From NCBI GenBank assembly GCA_017651645.1, contig JAGCCO010000039.1, positions 1 through 44,886 of the forward strand: a stretch of DNA of 44,886 nt, in the 5' to 3' direction. Source of the stretch: Bacteroidales bacterium (GTDB taxonomy: Bacteria > Bacteroidota > Bacteroidia > Bacteroidales > F082). The position numbers were made by a program, and so were the translations under genes. The notes under the pieces are model-generated. The model searched no databases. It was not told where the DNA came from and saw only the letters and a program-made list of their open reading frames with translations. Below, one piece after another: positions 7,404 through 15,583 of this stretch (position 1 is the stretch's first letter; the number at the start of each line of letters is the position of its first letter).

Positions 7404-8590
7404 ACTTGAACGATATTACAAAACAATTCATCAGGGAAAACCTGAATGCTGACGTGCCGACGCTCGCCTTGAAAAAGGCGCCCGTCGGCACTGACGTTTC
7501 ATTGGCCTTGCGCCAGATAGCCGCCCGACAGATCTTGCAGAAAAAAGTGCCGCAATGGGCCGAAAACGAAGACCTGCTTTTTCCCGTCCACCTCTCCATC
7601 GAACAATGTTCCTCGGAGACGGCTGCGCGATACAAGGCTGGCTTGTTGAAAGGCCAGACCTTTGCCGACCTCACAGGTGGTTTGGGTGTCGACTCCTATT
7701 ATATCTCACGACACTTCCAGGATGCCGATTATGTGGAGCAGCAAGACGAGCTTTGCGATTTGGCACGACACAACTTCGCTATCTTGAATGCCGATATCAA
7801 GGTGTGGAAGGAAACGGCGGAAGAGTATTTGAACCATTGTGAGGTAAAGGATTGCATCTTCATTGATCCTGCCCGAAGAGATGAACATGGTCGCAAGACC
7901 GTCTCCATTGCCGACTGCACTCCCGATGTGGCGGCATTGCAAGAAGCCTTGCTTCAAAAGGCCGAAAAGGTGCTGGTGAAGTTGTCTCCCATGCTTGACA
8001 TAAGCAAGGCCTTAGAGGAATTACGTCATATTAAAGAGGTTCATGTGGTAGCCGTCGCCAATGAGTGCAAAGAGTTGGATTTCGTTTTGGAGCGTGATTA
8101 CCAAAAGGAGCCGCAGTTTGTTTGTGTTAATTTGCTGACCGATCAGCCCGAATTGCACTTTACCCAGGAGGAAGAACGCCATTGCCCGATTCGGCTTGCA
8201 GACGGTGTGTTGAAATACCTCTATGAGCCTAATCCTGCCGTGATGAAAGCAGGCTGTTTCAAACTGCTGTCAGAGCGGTTTGATGTATCTAAACTCCACA
8301 AAAACAGTAACCTATACACTTCTGAACACTTGATTTCCGATTTTCCGGGTCGCATCTTCGAAGTGGAAGGTTGGGCACCTTACAACAAAAAGGTTAGGCA
8401 ATCGCTGTTATCGGATGTGGACAAAGCCAGTGTCGCCGTACGTAATTTCCCGTTGTCGGTGGCTGAGTTGCGAAAGACCTTGAAAGTTAATGATGGTGAT
8501 GCCGTCTATCTTTTTGCTACCACTTTGAAAGGGGAGGAAAAGGTTATCATCCGTACAAAAAAACCGCCTCTGGAGAAGCGGTTTCATTAG
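7400..8590 (+). CDS. Class I SAM-dependent methyltransferase, THUMP-like (PG_1098-type)
   Basis: About 396 residues from TTG 7400. The SAM-binding motif I is FADLTGGLGVDSYYIS, followed by the acidic loop DYVEQQDELCDLARHN. The DCIFIDPARRD segment is a DPAR variant of the motif IV seen in nucleic-acid methyltransferases. The C-terminal half fits the THUMP-like and ferredoxin-like domains described for the P. gingivalis PG_1098 family. The target is unknown; tRNA or rRNA is likely because of the fold and the upstream rRNA-modifying gene. The frame is open from a GTG at 7355, but those residues only read through the 3' end of the upstream gene. TTG 7400 or 7406, at the upstream stop, is the more natural start. 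Confidence 0.85.
   Translation: MNLNDITKQFIRENLNADVPTLALKKAPVGTDVSLALRQIAARQILQKKVPQWAENEDLLFPVHLSIEQCSSETAARYKAGLLKGQTFADLTGGLGVDSYYISRHFQDADYVEQQDELCDLARHNFAILNADIKVWKETAEEYLNHCEVKDCIFIDPARRDEHGRKTVSIADCTPDVAALQEALLQKAEKVLVKLSPMLDISKALEELRHIKEVHVVAVANECKELDFVLERDYQKEPQFVCVNLLTDQPELHFTQEEERHCPIRLADGVLKYLYEPNPAVMKAGCFKLLSERFDVSKLHKNSNLYTSEHLISDFPGRIFEVEGWAPYNKKVRQSLLSDVDKASVAVRNFPLSVAELRKTLKVNDGDAVYLFATTLKGEEKVIIRTKKPPLEKRFH
8557..8584 (-). terminator. Intrinsic terminator for the small minus-strand gene, embedded in the methyltransferase 3' end
   Basis: On the minus strand: AAACCGC, a 10-base loop, GCGGTTT continuing into a run of seven T. It lies 26 bases beyond the stop of the 8610-8921 gene, within the last codons of the converging methyltransferase gene. 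Confidence 0.75.
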
Positions 8591-8609
8591 GTTAAGCAAA
8601 TCGTGTCAA

Positions 8610-8921
8610 TTATCTCCTATCGGGGATGCCGAACTTGGTCCACCAAGTCTGGTCATACTTTGATTTGATGGCTTTCTTTACGGTTTGTGTCCTGTTTTTC
8701 AGGATGTTTAAGGCATTGTGGGCTTCATCGCTCTTCTTGCGGAGCTCTTCATGAAGTTTGTCGATTTCTGCAGAAATGGCTTCCAAACGCTTGCAGTCTT
8801 CCTCCATTTTCTGCATTACGCTTTCTTCCACGCCAGCATCGCGGCCGAGGCGCTGATTGCGTTTTACTCCTGAAATGATGAGTTTTGACTTCTCGAGTTG
8901 GTCTTTAAAAATTTGGTACAT
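8610..8921 (-). CDS. Small coiled-coil protein of unknown function
   Basis: 103 residues starting at ATG 8921 (MYQIFKDQLEKSKL). An upstream in-frame ATG at 8975 would lie within the promoter -7 box at 8973-8980 and is rejected. The middle (about 35-80) is a charged helical region rich in Lys/Glu with heptad-like spacing, likely a coiled coil, followed by a basic end with WWTKFGIPDRR. There is no signal peptide or membrane segment. I do not recognise the family. It is transcribed alone: its own promoter is upstream and a terminator lies just downstream. Confidence 0.75.
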   Translation of the reverse strand: MYQIFKDQLEKSKLIISGVKRNQRLGRDAGVEESVMQKMEEDCKRLEAISAEIDKLHEELRKKSDEAHNALNILKNRTQTVKKAIKSKYDQTWWTKFGIPDRR

Positions 8922-8972
8922 AATGCTTATATTTTTATCCTTTGCTTGGGTTCTCGTTTTCGAAATCGAACG

Positions 8973-8980
8973 CAAAGATA
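8973..8980 (-). promoter_or_regulatory. Promoter -7 box of the small coiled-coil gene
   Basis: Minus strand TATCTTTG (TAnnTTTG). The leader to ATG 8921 would be about 45 bases. No clear -33 TTTG was found. Confidence 0.65.
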
Positions 8981-9016
8981 AGAAAAATAATTCTTATGGT
9001 TTACTGAAAAAACTTG

Positions 9017-9024
9017 TATTTTTG
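9017..9024 (+). promoter_or_regulatory. Promoter -7 box of the gldF-gldG-DUF4340 operon
   Basis: TATTTTTG matches TAnnTTTG. Transcription would start near 9031, leaving a leader of about 16 bases before ATG 9047. This position also rules out translation starts upstream of 9017. Confidence 0.7.
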
Positions 9025-9046
9025 CATCCCCAAATCTTTTTTGTGC

Positions 9047-9778
9047 ATGTACGCTCTGTTTAAGAAAGAAATAAGCAATTTCCTCAGTTCACTCATTGGC
9101 ATCATGGTGATAGTGGTGTTTCTCCTGATCACCGGCTTGTTCCTTTGGGTGTTCCAAAGCGATTTCAATGTGCTGAATTCCGTTTATGCCAGTTTAGACA
9201 GCCTTTTTATCATCGCCCCTTGGGTGTTCCTCTTCCTCGTGCCTGCCGTCACGATGCGTAGCTTTGCCGAGGAGAACCGCACGGGTACTATCGAGTTGCT
9301 GGCTACCAAGCCTCTATCGGATTGGCAAATCATTTGGGCCAAGTTTTTGGCTGGCGTGGCTTTGGTGCTACTCGCCCTGATTCCGACTTTCATTTATTAC
9401 TTCTCGGTTTTTCAGCTTGGTTTGCCCAAAGGTAACCTTGATAGCGGTGGCATTTGGGGCTCCTACATCGGACTCTTTCTGCTTAGCGCGAGTTTCGTGA
9501 GTATTGGCGTGTTTTGCAGTTCGCTGACCAACAATCAGATACTGGCCTTCATCATCTCGGTTTTCCTTTGCGGATTCCTGTTGATCGGCTTTGAGTTCAT
9601 CTATTCGCTTTCATTGTTTGGTCGGGTCGACTTGTTCATCCAACAGCTGGGTATGAACGCCCACTATAGTTCGCTGAGCCGCGGTGTCATCGATACGCGC
9701 GACGTGTTGTATTTCCTAAGTGTGATCGCGCTGTTTCTCAGTGCTACGAAATTGGTTCTGTCGAGCCGCAAATGGTAA
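9047..9778 (+). CDS. gldF: ABC transporter permease GldF
   Basis: 243 residues from ATG 9047 (MYALFKKEISNFLSS). About six transmembrane helices. The family signature PAVTMRSFAEENRTGTIELL lies between helices 2 and 3, as in GldF and other ABC-2 type permeases. In Flavobacterium GldF works with the ATPase GldA and with GldG; the complex was first linked to gliding, and its substrate is unknown. It is followed after 11 bases by gldG. No gldA is present in the window, so the ATPase must be encoded elsewhere. Confidence 0.93.
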   Translation: MYALFKKEISNFLSSLIGIMVIVVFLLITGLFLWVFQSDFNVLNSVYASLDSLFIIAPWVFLFLVPAVTMRSFAEENRTGTIELLATKPLSDWQIIWAKFLAGVALVLLALIPTFIYYFSVFQLGLPKGNLDSGGIWGSYIGLFLLSASFVSIGVFCSSLTNNQILAFIISVFLCGFLLIGFEFIYSLSLFGRVDLFIQQLGMNAHYSSLSRGVIDTRDVLYFLSVIALFLSATKLVLSSRKW

Positions 9779-9789
9779 GGAGGTAAGGG

Positions 9790-11538
9790 ATGGAGAACAA
9801 ACGCAAGAATCTGAAAAAGAATCAAATCGTCGCTTTTCTGGTGACGGTGGCGATTGTAGTGCTGGTCAATGTGATTGGTTCGTATGTGTTCACCCGTTTT
9901 GACTTGACGAGTGAGAAACGCTATACTCTTTCACCCACAACGAAGGAGATTCTCAACGACCTTAACGACTATGTCTATTTCAAGGTGTATCTTGAAGGCG
10001 ATTTCCCGGCGGGTTTCAAAAAGCTGCGCCGTGAGACCAAAGAGATGCTGGATGAGTTTAGAGCTTATTCAAAATTCATTGATTATGAGTTTATTAACCC
10101 TTCAGAGAGCACCGACCCTGCTGAGCGTAATGAGACCTACAAACAACTTTATCAGGCGGGGTTGAACCCCACGGATATGGTGGTAAAAAACAGCGATGGT
10201 TCCTCGAAGCAGATGGTGATTTGGCCAGGTGCTTTGGTGAGTTATCGCAACAATACAGAGATTCCCATCGATTTGCTTGAAAACCAGATCGGCCAGTCGT
10301 CGGAACAAGCCCTGAACGCTTCCATGCAGAACCTTGAGTTCCGCCTTATTGATGCAGTCAAGAAAGTGACCCGTCTGATGAAGCCTAACATCGCTTTTAT
10401 TGAAGGTCATGGTGAACTGAATGAGCAGGAGGTCTATGACATCACGCAAACCTTGTCACAAAACTATAACGTGGTTCGCCTGGAGATTGACGGCAAGATT
10501 GATGCCTTGATGCATCGTACCCAAGACGAAGAAAAGGAAGTGAAAGCCTTCCCCTCGTATGATGCCATCATCATCGCCAAGCCGACACAACCTTTCGATG
10601 AACGAGACAAATTCCTCATCGACCAATACATCATGCACGGCGGCAAGGTGTTGTGGATGGTGGAACCCGTCTATGCTACCATGGACAGCCTGCAAAGCCA
10701 AGAGTCGACTATAGGTATAGATCAGGACCTCAACCTCGACGACATGCTGTTCAAATATGGTGTGCGCCTTAACCGTGACTTACTTTTGGACTTGACTTGT
10801 GCCGCGTTGCCGATTCGCACGGGACAGGTTGCTGGACAGGCTCAGCTGGAGTTTTTCCGCTGGTACTATTTCCCCTTGCTGCAAGCCGCCTCAGAGCATC
10901 CTATGGTGCGTAACATGAACGCCATCAAGGCCGACTTTGTGAGTTCCATGGATGCCACCACTTCGGCTAACGGCATTGAGCAAATCCCGTTGCTGAAGAC
11001 CTCCGATTATACTAAGGTATCAGGTGCGCCCGTTTTCATTACCTTGGCCATGTTGCGTCAGTCACCCGACAAACGCATGTTTGCCTCGAAAGGGAGGAAT
11101 GTGGCTTATTTGCTGAAGGGTAGCTTCCCCTCACTCTATGCCAACCGCATCCCGCAGGAAATCGCCGAGGATAACGGCATGCAGTTCATGGAAGAGAGCA
11201 AACCCACTGCCATGATTGTGGTGTCTGATGGCGACCTCATACGTAACCAAATCGACATCAAGACACGTAAGCCGTTGCCATTGGGTTTTGACCAATACAC
11301 ACAAAACACCTACGCCAACAAGGAGTTCATTGAAAACGCCATCGGTTATCTCGTGGAAGGCGAAGGCATGATTGACATCCGCTCCCGCGAGCTGAAGGTA
11401 CGTCTTTTGGATGCAGCGAAAATCGATCAAGAAAGAACTAAATGGCAGGTTATCAATACCTTGGTGCCTATCGCGTTGATTGTCGTTTTAGGCTTTGTCA
11501 TGGCTCTCATCAGAAAGAAGAAATACAGCAAAAAATAA
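9790..11538 (+). CDS. gldG: Gliding-associated ABC transporter component GldG
   Basis: 582 residues. An N-terminal transmembrane helix at about 13-33 is followed by RFDLTSEKRYTLSPTTKEIL, the entry motif of GldG/ABC-type uncharacterised transport proteins, where RxDLTxxxxYTLS is very conserved. A large periplasmic domain follows (IAFIEGHGELNEQEVYDI, then MHGGKVLWMVEPV), and a C-terminal helix at about 552-571 precedes the basic end RKKKYSKK. GldG is the auxiliary extracytoplasmic partner of GldF in the GldA-F-G transporter. It is tightly spaced with gldF (11 bases) and the DUF4340 gene (6 bases), so one operon is likely. Confidence 0.93.
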   Translation: MENKRKNLKKNQIVAFLVTVAIVVLVNVIGSYVFTRFDLTSEKRYTLSPTTKEILNDLNDYVYFKVYLEGDFPAGFKKLRRETKEMLDEFRAYSKFIDYEFINPSESTDPAERNETYKQLYQAGLNPTDMVVKNSDGSSKQMVIWPGALVSYRNNTEIPIDLLENQIGQSSEQALNASMQNLEFRLIDAVKKVTRLMKPNIAFIEGHGELNEQEVYDITQTLSQNYNVVRLEIDGKIDALMHRTQDEEKEVKAFPSYDAIIIAKPTQPFDERDKFLIDQYIMHGGKVLWMVEPVYATMDSLQSQESTIGIDQDLNLDDMLFKYGVRLNRDLLLDLTCAALPIRTGQVAGQAQLEFFRWYYFPLLQAASEHPMVRNMNAIKADFVSSMDATTSANGIEQIPLLKTSDYTKVSGAPVFITLAMLRQSPDKRMFASKGRNVAYLLKGSFPSLYANRIPQEIAEDNGMQFMEESKPTAMIVVSDGDLIRNQIDIKTRKPLPLGFDQYTQNTYANKEFIENAIGYLVEGEGMIDIRSRELKVRLLDAAKIDQERTKWQVINTLVPIALIVVLGFVMALIRKKKYSKK

Positions 11539-11544
11539 TTCGTC

Positions 11545-12642
11545 ATGAAGAAAAACAATAAAATCACTATCATTATTGCTGCCTTGTTGGTCGTCATCGC
11601 GGGCGTTTTGATATGGAACAACCGTTACCTCTCCACGATTCAGGGCGAGTCGTCCGATTTCCAAGTCTGGGATACCGCCTCGGTCACGAAGATCTATCTG
11701 GCTGACCGCAGAGATAGGGAGTCGCTGTTGGAACGCCAGGAGCAAGGTTGGACCCTTAATGGCACCTATAAGGCGCATTCCAAGCAGGTACAATATCTGT
11801 TGACCACTTTATACAAGATTCGCGTCAAGATGCCCGTGTCTGTGGCAAGCCACGACAATATTGTCAAACAATTGGCATCGCAGAGCACCAAGGTGGAGGT
11901 CTATCAGATTGTACCACGCATTAATTTGTTTGACAAGATCAAGCTGTTTTATCATGAGAAGCGCACCAAAGTGTTCTATGTGGGTGATGCCACCATGGAC
12001 AGCAGTGGTACCTTCATGCTGAAAGAGGGTGCCGACAAGGCTTATATCGTCTATATCCCCAGTTTTCGTGGCTTCATCACCACACGTTTCACCGCTAACC
12101 CCGACGACTGGCGTGACCATACCGTCTTCCACGAGAACATGGCCGATATCCAGTCCGTTGAAATCGATTTCAACGAAGACCCAGAGGGCAGCTTCCGCAT
12201 CGACAATATCGGTAAACACCAGTATAAGCTGACACGTCTATGTGACAACAAGGACTTGCCTTACGACACACTGAAAGTCATCAACCTTATGTCGTCGTTC
12301 AATGACCTCCGTTTTGAAGCTTTGTTCACCAATACCATGGAGCAAGAGCGCATCGATTCTATTACGGGTTCGCCTTATGTGCATTATGTCGTCGTGACTG
12401 ATAAGGACGGCAACACGCAGGACATGAAGACCTTCAGGAAACTGGTGCTGAATGGTGTGACCGACTTCGGTGGCGACTATGGCGACGAGGATCATGACCG
12501 CATGTATGCTCTCATAGAAGGCGGTAAGGACTTTGTGTTGATTCAAAACTATGTCTTCGACAAGGTTTTACATGATGTGCGTTACTTCGAAGCCGGTCAT
12601 CCCATACAAGGCGACATGGGATATTTTGAGGAGATCAAATAA
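11545..12642 (+). CDS. DUF4340 domain-containing membrane-anchored protein
   Basis: 365 residues. A transmembrane anchor at about residues 7-24 is followed by an extracytoplasmic region with the DUF4340 pattern: SSDFQVWDTASVTKIYLADR, then ERQEQGWTLNG and later VFYVGDATMDSSGTFML. DUF4340 proteins are commonly encoded beside GldG-like ABC components. A role as an extra periplasmic part of this transporter is inferred from that association and from the 6-base gap after gldG. Its biochemical activity is not known. It converges tail-to-tail with holB, with only 3 bases between. Confidence 0.85.
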   Translation: MKKNNKITIIIAALLVVIAGVLIWNNRYLSTIQGESSDFQVWDTASVTKIYLADRRDRESLLERQEQGWTLNGTYKAHSKQVQYLLTTLYKIRVKMPVSVASHDNIVKQLASQSTKVEVYQIVPRINLFDKIKLFYHEKRTKVFYVGDATMDSSGTFMLKEGADKAYIVYIPSFRGFITTRFTANPDDWRDHTVFHENMADIQSVEIDFNEDPEGSFRIDNIGKHQYKLTRLCDNKDLPYDTLKVINLMSSFNDLRFEALFTNTMEQERIDSITGSPYVHYVVVTDKDGNTQDMKTFRKLVLNGVTDFGGDYGDEDHDRMYALIEGGKDFVLIQNYVFDKVLHDVRYFEAGHPIQGDMGYFEEIK

Positions 12643-12645
12643 AGA

Positions 12646-13779
12646 TTATTTCTTTTTTAACAACCCCACCATCTTAAAGCTCACATCCGTAAAGATAAGC
12701 GGAGCATAGCCGTTGCGCTCGATTTGGCGTATAGCCTCCTCAAAAAGCTCGGCAATCTGCGCCAGATTGGAAGGATTGACGAAAGGCGCAAACTTCGAGT
12801 TGAAGGTCTTTTCGTCTTCAGGCAACATGACGATTTCCGCAAGATTGTTATTGAATAACAACGAATTGCGGATGATACGCAAGCCGTAATCCAGCAATTC
12901 CTTTTGCTTTTCGCGTCCCAATGTCTTGATGTTTGCCGAGAAATCGATGATTTCGGAATAGGCGGCGCGGAAACAGAGACGCATCCATTGCTGGAAAGTA
13001 GCGAAGAAGAACTTATGGTCTTCAAAGTCTTTGAATGACTGGCAGGCCATCAGCCAGTTGCCTTCCGAGACCATGGCCGCATCATGAGCCTGTTGGGGGT
13101 CGCAGCCATAGCGTTGCTGCAAGGCCGTTTCGATGGAGGCGGTGTCAAGGGCTGGAATTTTAACCAAAGCCGTGCGCGACTTGATGGTGGCCAACAATTC
13201 CTCTTGGTCTTCTGCGATGAGCAGGAAAACGGTCTTCTCGGGCGGTTCCTCAAGGAGTTTCAGCAGTTTGTTAGCCGTGTCGACGCGCATCTTCTCCGCC
13301 ATCCAGATGATGGCGATTTTATACTCGCCTTCATAGGACTTCATACTCAGTTTGCGCAGCAACGAGGCCGCATCGCGCACCGACATATAGCCTTGCTTGT
13401 TCTCCACATCAAGGAAGGTGTACCAACTTGACGTATCAACATAACCTTGATTCTGTGTAACATACTCGCGCCATTCTTCCATAAACAAGTCTGATTCGGG
13501 GTTGCTTTTAATCTTTTTCGTGGTGGCCGTTGGCACGACGAAATGCAGGTCAGGATGCACCAGTTTCTGGATCTTCTGGCAGGTCGGACACACGCCGCAG
13601 CTGTCAGTCTCGGTGCGGTTGGGGCAGAGGATATACTGAGCGTAGGCCAAGGCCAAGGGCAATTTGCCGCATCCCGCAGGTCCCAAAAACAACTGTGCAT
13701 GAGGCACATGGTTTTTCTGCACACTCGTTATCAGTCGCTGTTTGACCGCTTCTTGACCTATGACGTCTTTGAACTGCAT
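12646..13779 (-). CDS. holB: DNA polymerase III subunit delta'
   Basis: 377 residues from ATG 13779 (MQFKDVIGQEAVKQRL). An AAA+ clamp-loader fold is indicated by FLGPAGCGKLPLALAYA. This is a degenerate Walker A in which Leu replaces the usual Thr/Ser, fitting delta' as a non-hydrolysing subunit. A four-Cys zinc module follows (ILCPN, then SCGVCPTCQK). The sensor-like KLLKLLEEPPEKTVFLLIAE is typical of delta'/gamma proteins. It helps load the sliding clamp during replication. The start at 13779 is favoured because the promoter box lies at 13798-13805, which excludes the frame's upstream start at 13800. Confidence 0.93.
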   Translation of the reverse strand: MQFKDVIGQEAVKQRLITSVQKNHVPHAQLFLGPAGCGKLPLALAYAQYILCPNRTETDSCGVCPTCQKIQKLVHPDLHFVVPTATTKKIKSNPESDLFMEEWREYVTQNQGYVDTSSWYTFLDVENKQGYMSVRDAASLLRKLSMKSYEGEYKIAIIWMAEKMRVDTANKLLKLLEEPPEKTVFLLIAEDQEELLATIKSRTALVKIPALDTASIETALQQRYGCDPQQAHDAAMVSEGNWLMACQSFKDFEDHKFFFATFQQWMRLCFRAAYSEIIDFSANIKTLGREKQKELLDYGLRIIRNSLLFNNNLAEIVMLPEDEKTFNSKFAPFVNPSNLAQIAELFEEAIRQIERNGYAPLIFTDVSFKMVGLLKKK

Positions 13780-13797
13780 GATGCTTGTTTTGAAAAG

Positions 13798-13805
13798 CAA
13801 AAATA
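13798..13805 (-). promoter_or_regulatory. Promoter -7 box of holB
   Basis: Minus strand TATTTTTG (TAnnTTTG), 18 bases upstream of ATG 13779, giving a leader of roughly 12 bases. Confidence 0.65.
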
Positions 13806-13834
13806 CAGTTTTTTGGGCATTTGTCTCAAAAAAG

Positions 13835-13866
13835 ATTGCGGCTAAAAAGATTTGTTGTTATTTTTG
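13835..13866 (+). promoter_or_regulatory. Promoter of the small ORF and GNAT gene
   Basis: TATTTTTG at 13859-13866 as -7 box and ATTG at 13835-13838 as an imperfect -33 box, spaced by 20 bases. Start of transcription near 13873, 9 bases before ATG 13882. Confidence 0.6.
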
Positions 13867-13881
13867 CACCATAAAAAGCAC

Positions 13882-14031
13882 ATGATTATGTTAGGCATTG
13901 ATTCAAAAAGGGAAATCATCACAGGGGAATTCGCCAGAAGAATTTGGAGCGAAGTGCTTGCCATTTGGCATAGAGAAAAAACAACTGAAACAGAGGAAGC
14001 AGCTCCAAAATATGAAGTAGAATGGGTGTGA
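13882..14031 (+). CDS. 49-residue ORF overlapping the GNAT gene, possible small partner
   Basis: An uninterrupted ATG-to-TGA frame of 49 codons directly downstream of a good -7 box. The protein begins MIMLGIDSKREIITGEF and ends APKYEVEWV; a second ATG lies at 13888. It has an amphipathic central stretch (FARRIWSEVLAIWHREK) and an acidic tail, with no membrane helix. Its last 10 bases overlap the start of the acetyltransferase gene, an arrangement common in toxin-antitoxin pairs where the small gene comes first. It is not an obvious ribbon-helix-helix (DUF1778) protein, the usual partner of TacT-type toxins. Family unknown; coding status is inferred from the promoter, spacing and overlap. Confidence 0.55.
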   Translation: MIMLGIDSKREIITGEFARRIWSEVLAIWHREKTTETEEAAPKYEVEWV

Positions 14032-14591
14032 ACAATTTGACCATCCGACAGATTGAGGATGCTTCTTCATTGGCTCATTTCCATTGTGGCATACAAGCTA
14101 TGGATGAGTTTATCCATTCAAGTTTAAATGACAGTATCCGCAATCATTATTGCAATACTTATTCTGTTCATCTTGGTTCAGAGTTGGTTGCTATGTTTGC
14201 CCTCAGTTTTGATTCATTGGAATTGGATTCCGATTCGCTTGAAGAGATGGCAGAGGGCATCAATACTGCTAACAAGCCAGATTTGTCGAAAGGCTATGTT
14301 GAAACTTTTTTGAGCAAACATCATTACCCAGCTTTGGAAATTGCCTATTTGGCTGTAGAGGAAAAACATCGCACAAAAGGTATAGGTAAAGCTATAGTCA
14401 ATGCCATTGCAGACATGGCGCAAAGGCAAAAGACCGCAGGCTGTATGTTCCTAACCGTGGAAGCCTATATTGAGGAAGGGTATTCGGCTGTTCCCTTCTA
14501 TTACAAGTGTCAGTTCGAACCATGCGAGTTCAAGAAGCCCAACAAAGAGACTTTACGAATGTTTAGAGCATTGTTCCCTAGAAACGAATAG
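14022..14591 (+). CDS. GNAT family N-acetyltransferase, TacT-like
   Basis: 189 residues. The N-terminal block AHFHCGIQAMDEFIHSSL matches the 'F-x-C-G-x-x-x-L/M-D-x-(F/W)-(L/I)' signature of TacT-like acetyltransferases. The acetyl-CoA-binding turn is EEKHRTKGIGKAIVNAI (R-x-x-G-x-G), preceded by ALEIAYLAV. The C-terminal AVPFYYKCQFEPCEF is the usual beta6-beta7 end. TacT-type enzymes acetylate aminoacyl-tRNA and act as toxins; a metabolic acetyltransferase is the alternative. Unlike classical TacA-TacT loci there is no recognisable DUF1778 antitoxin; instead a 49-codon ORF overlaps its start, and an HTH remnant follows. Confidence 0.85.
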   Translation: MGVNNLTIRQIEDASSLAHFHCGIQAMDEFIHSSLNDSIRNHYCNTYSVHLGSELVAMFALSFDSLELDSDSLEEMAEGINTANKPDLSKGYVETFLSKHHYPALEIAYLAVEEKHRTKGIGKAIVNAIADMAQRQKTAGCMFLTVEAYIEEGYSAVPFYYKCQFEPCEFKKPNKETLRMFRALFPRNE

Positions 14592-14598
14592 AAACAAA

Positions 14599-14682
14599 TA
14601 CGGCCACAACTTCACCTGCAAAACGATTGCCTTGATTCAACAGGCATTGGGGGAGAAGATTGTTGAGGTGGTGAAAGACTGA
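14599..14682 (+). pseudogene. C-terminal remnant of an XRE/HigA-like HTH regulator
   Basis: In the frame ending at TGA 14680-14682, right after the GNAT stop, the translation NKYGHNFTCKTIALIQQALG, then EKIVEVVKD, matches the end of an XRE-type helix-turn-helix domain (compare the common pattern 'S/G-x-x-H-N-F-T-x-x-T-I-x-x-I-x-x-A-L-G'). The first two thirds of such a domain are missing; upstream in the same frame there is only shadow sequence of the GNAT gene. I read it as the surviving tail of a lost antitoxin-like regulator. The identity is by pattern memory only. Confidence 0.5.
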
Positions 14683-14690
14683 ACAAATAA

Positions 14691-15551
14691 TCAGAACATC
14701 CTTATCGCACGACAGGAATGACGAGTATACTTTTTAGAAATAGCTACGCCATCGGTTGAATGAACTGAATAGACATTTGTGTTATCGTCCTCGGAACTAG
14801 AAAAGAAGAATGTGTCATTAATTATCCTATTACCACTAGCTTTTATTAGGGCTTTGCTAATAGGACCCGAACCTGCTTTTGACAAGTTAGCAACAACAAC
14901 AAGTTGATACAATTCACCTAAACTCGGTAAATACCAATCAGGTCCGATGGATTGACACCATTTTATGGCAGGAAGTTCTTCCAATCCAATTTGCTTTATT
15001 GCCGCATCGCAATAAGCAGATCCTAGTCCTATCTGAATCTCCGTTTTCCTTTCGTTCGGAATCACTTCAATATCAATACAATCACGCCAAGTTGAGGCCT
15101 CTTGCCAAGATATAAGGTCTTTGGGTGAATGAAGATATACTGCTAATCCGTGTCCATTACCATCCAAATAAAACACGATGCCTTTGGAGCCATCATAAAA
15201 CTCAATAAGTGAACCAATCTCAGCTTTGGCAATCATTTCGGGGTCAGCGACAGGTTCTGTTGGATATTTCGGAATGTAATCACTATTTCCATTATCAATC
15301 TCTAAGTCAGCTTCATCCATGACAATTCTTGTTCCATCCTGCATCTTGATAATCATCACATCAGGCTTGATAATCATTAGAATTGGTGCTTCATCTTTAT
15401 CTTCCAACCTATAATATACTGCTTTATTTCCAACATCAGTCCGATAGGCTTTGATGGTTTCTCCATCTTGCTTTACAATTAGGTCTTGTGCTTCCATGAA
15501 AAACACGGATAACATGGAAAGACATAACAACAATAATCTTTTTATATTCAT
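14691..15551 (-). CDS. Secreted protein with DUF1566-like C-terminal domain
   Basis: 286 residues from ATG 15551 (MNIKRLLLLCLSML). The longer frame to 15662 would cross the -7 box at 15576-15583. A signal peptide is cut after MEA, leaving Gln22. The N-terminal half is a beta-rich segment (DLIVKQDGETIKAYRTDVG) resembling short secreted Bacteroidota domains. The C-terminal part, with IGPDWYLPSLGELYQL, then FFFSSSEDDNTN and a final RHSCRAIRMF, fits the DUF1566/Lcl fold. Function unknown; probably periplasmic or surface. Its AT-rich composition differs from the neighbouring lysS. Confidence 0.78.
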   Translation of the reverse strand: MNIKRLLLLCLSMLSVFFMEAQDLIVKQDGETIKAYRTDVGNKAVYYRLEDKDEAPILMIIKPDVMIIKMQDGTRIVMDEADLEIDNGNSDYIPKYPTEPVADPEMIAKAEIGSLIEFYDGSKGIVFYLDGNGHGLAVYLHSPKDLISWQEASTWRDCIDIEVIPNERKTEIQIGLGSAYCDAAIKQIGLEELPAIKWCQSIGPDWYLPSLGELYQLVVVANLSKAGSGPISKALIKASGNRIINDTFFFSSSEDDNTNVYSVHSTDGVAISKKYTRHSCRAIRMF

Positions 15552-15575
15552 TGTCCGTATTATTTTGTCCGATGG

Positions 15576-15583
15576 CAAAAATA
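15576..15583 (-). promoter_or_regulatory. Promoter -7 box of the DUF1566-like gene
   Basis: Minus strand TATTTTTG, 24 bases upstream of ATG 15551. Divergent from the lysS promoter 54 bases away. Confidence 0.62.

Noticed and set aside
12630..12662. Possible terminator between the DUF4340 gene and holB (AAATAA-AGA-TTATTT followed by T-run)
   Set aside because: The stem is only six A-T pairs and overlaps both coding ends; too weak to call.
14470..14598. Upstream half of the 70-codon frame that ends at 14682
   Set aside because: It lies within the GNAT gene in another frame and shows no similarity to an HTH domain; only the last 27 codons look like a gene remnant.
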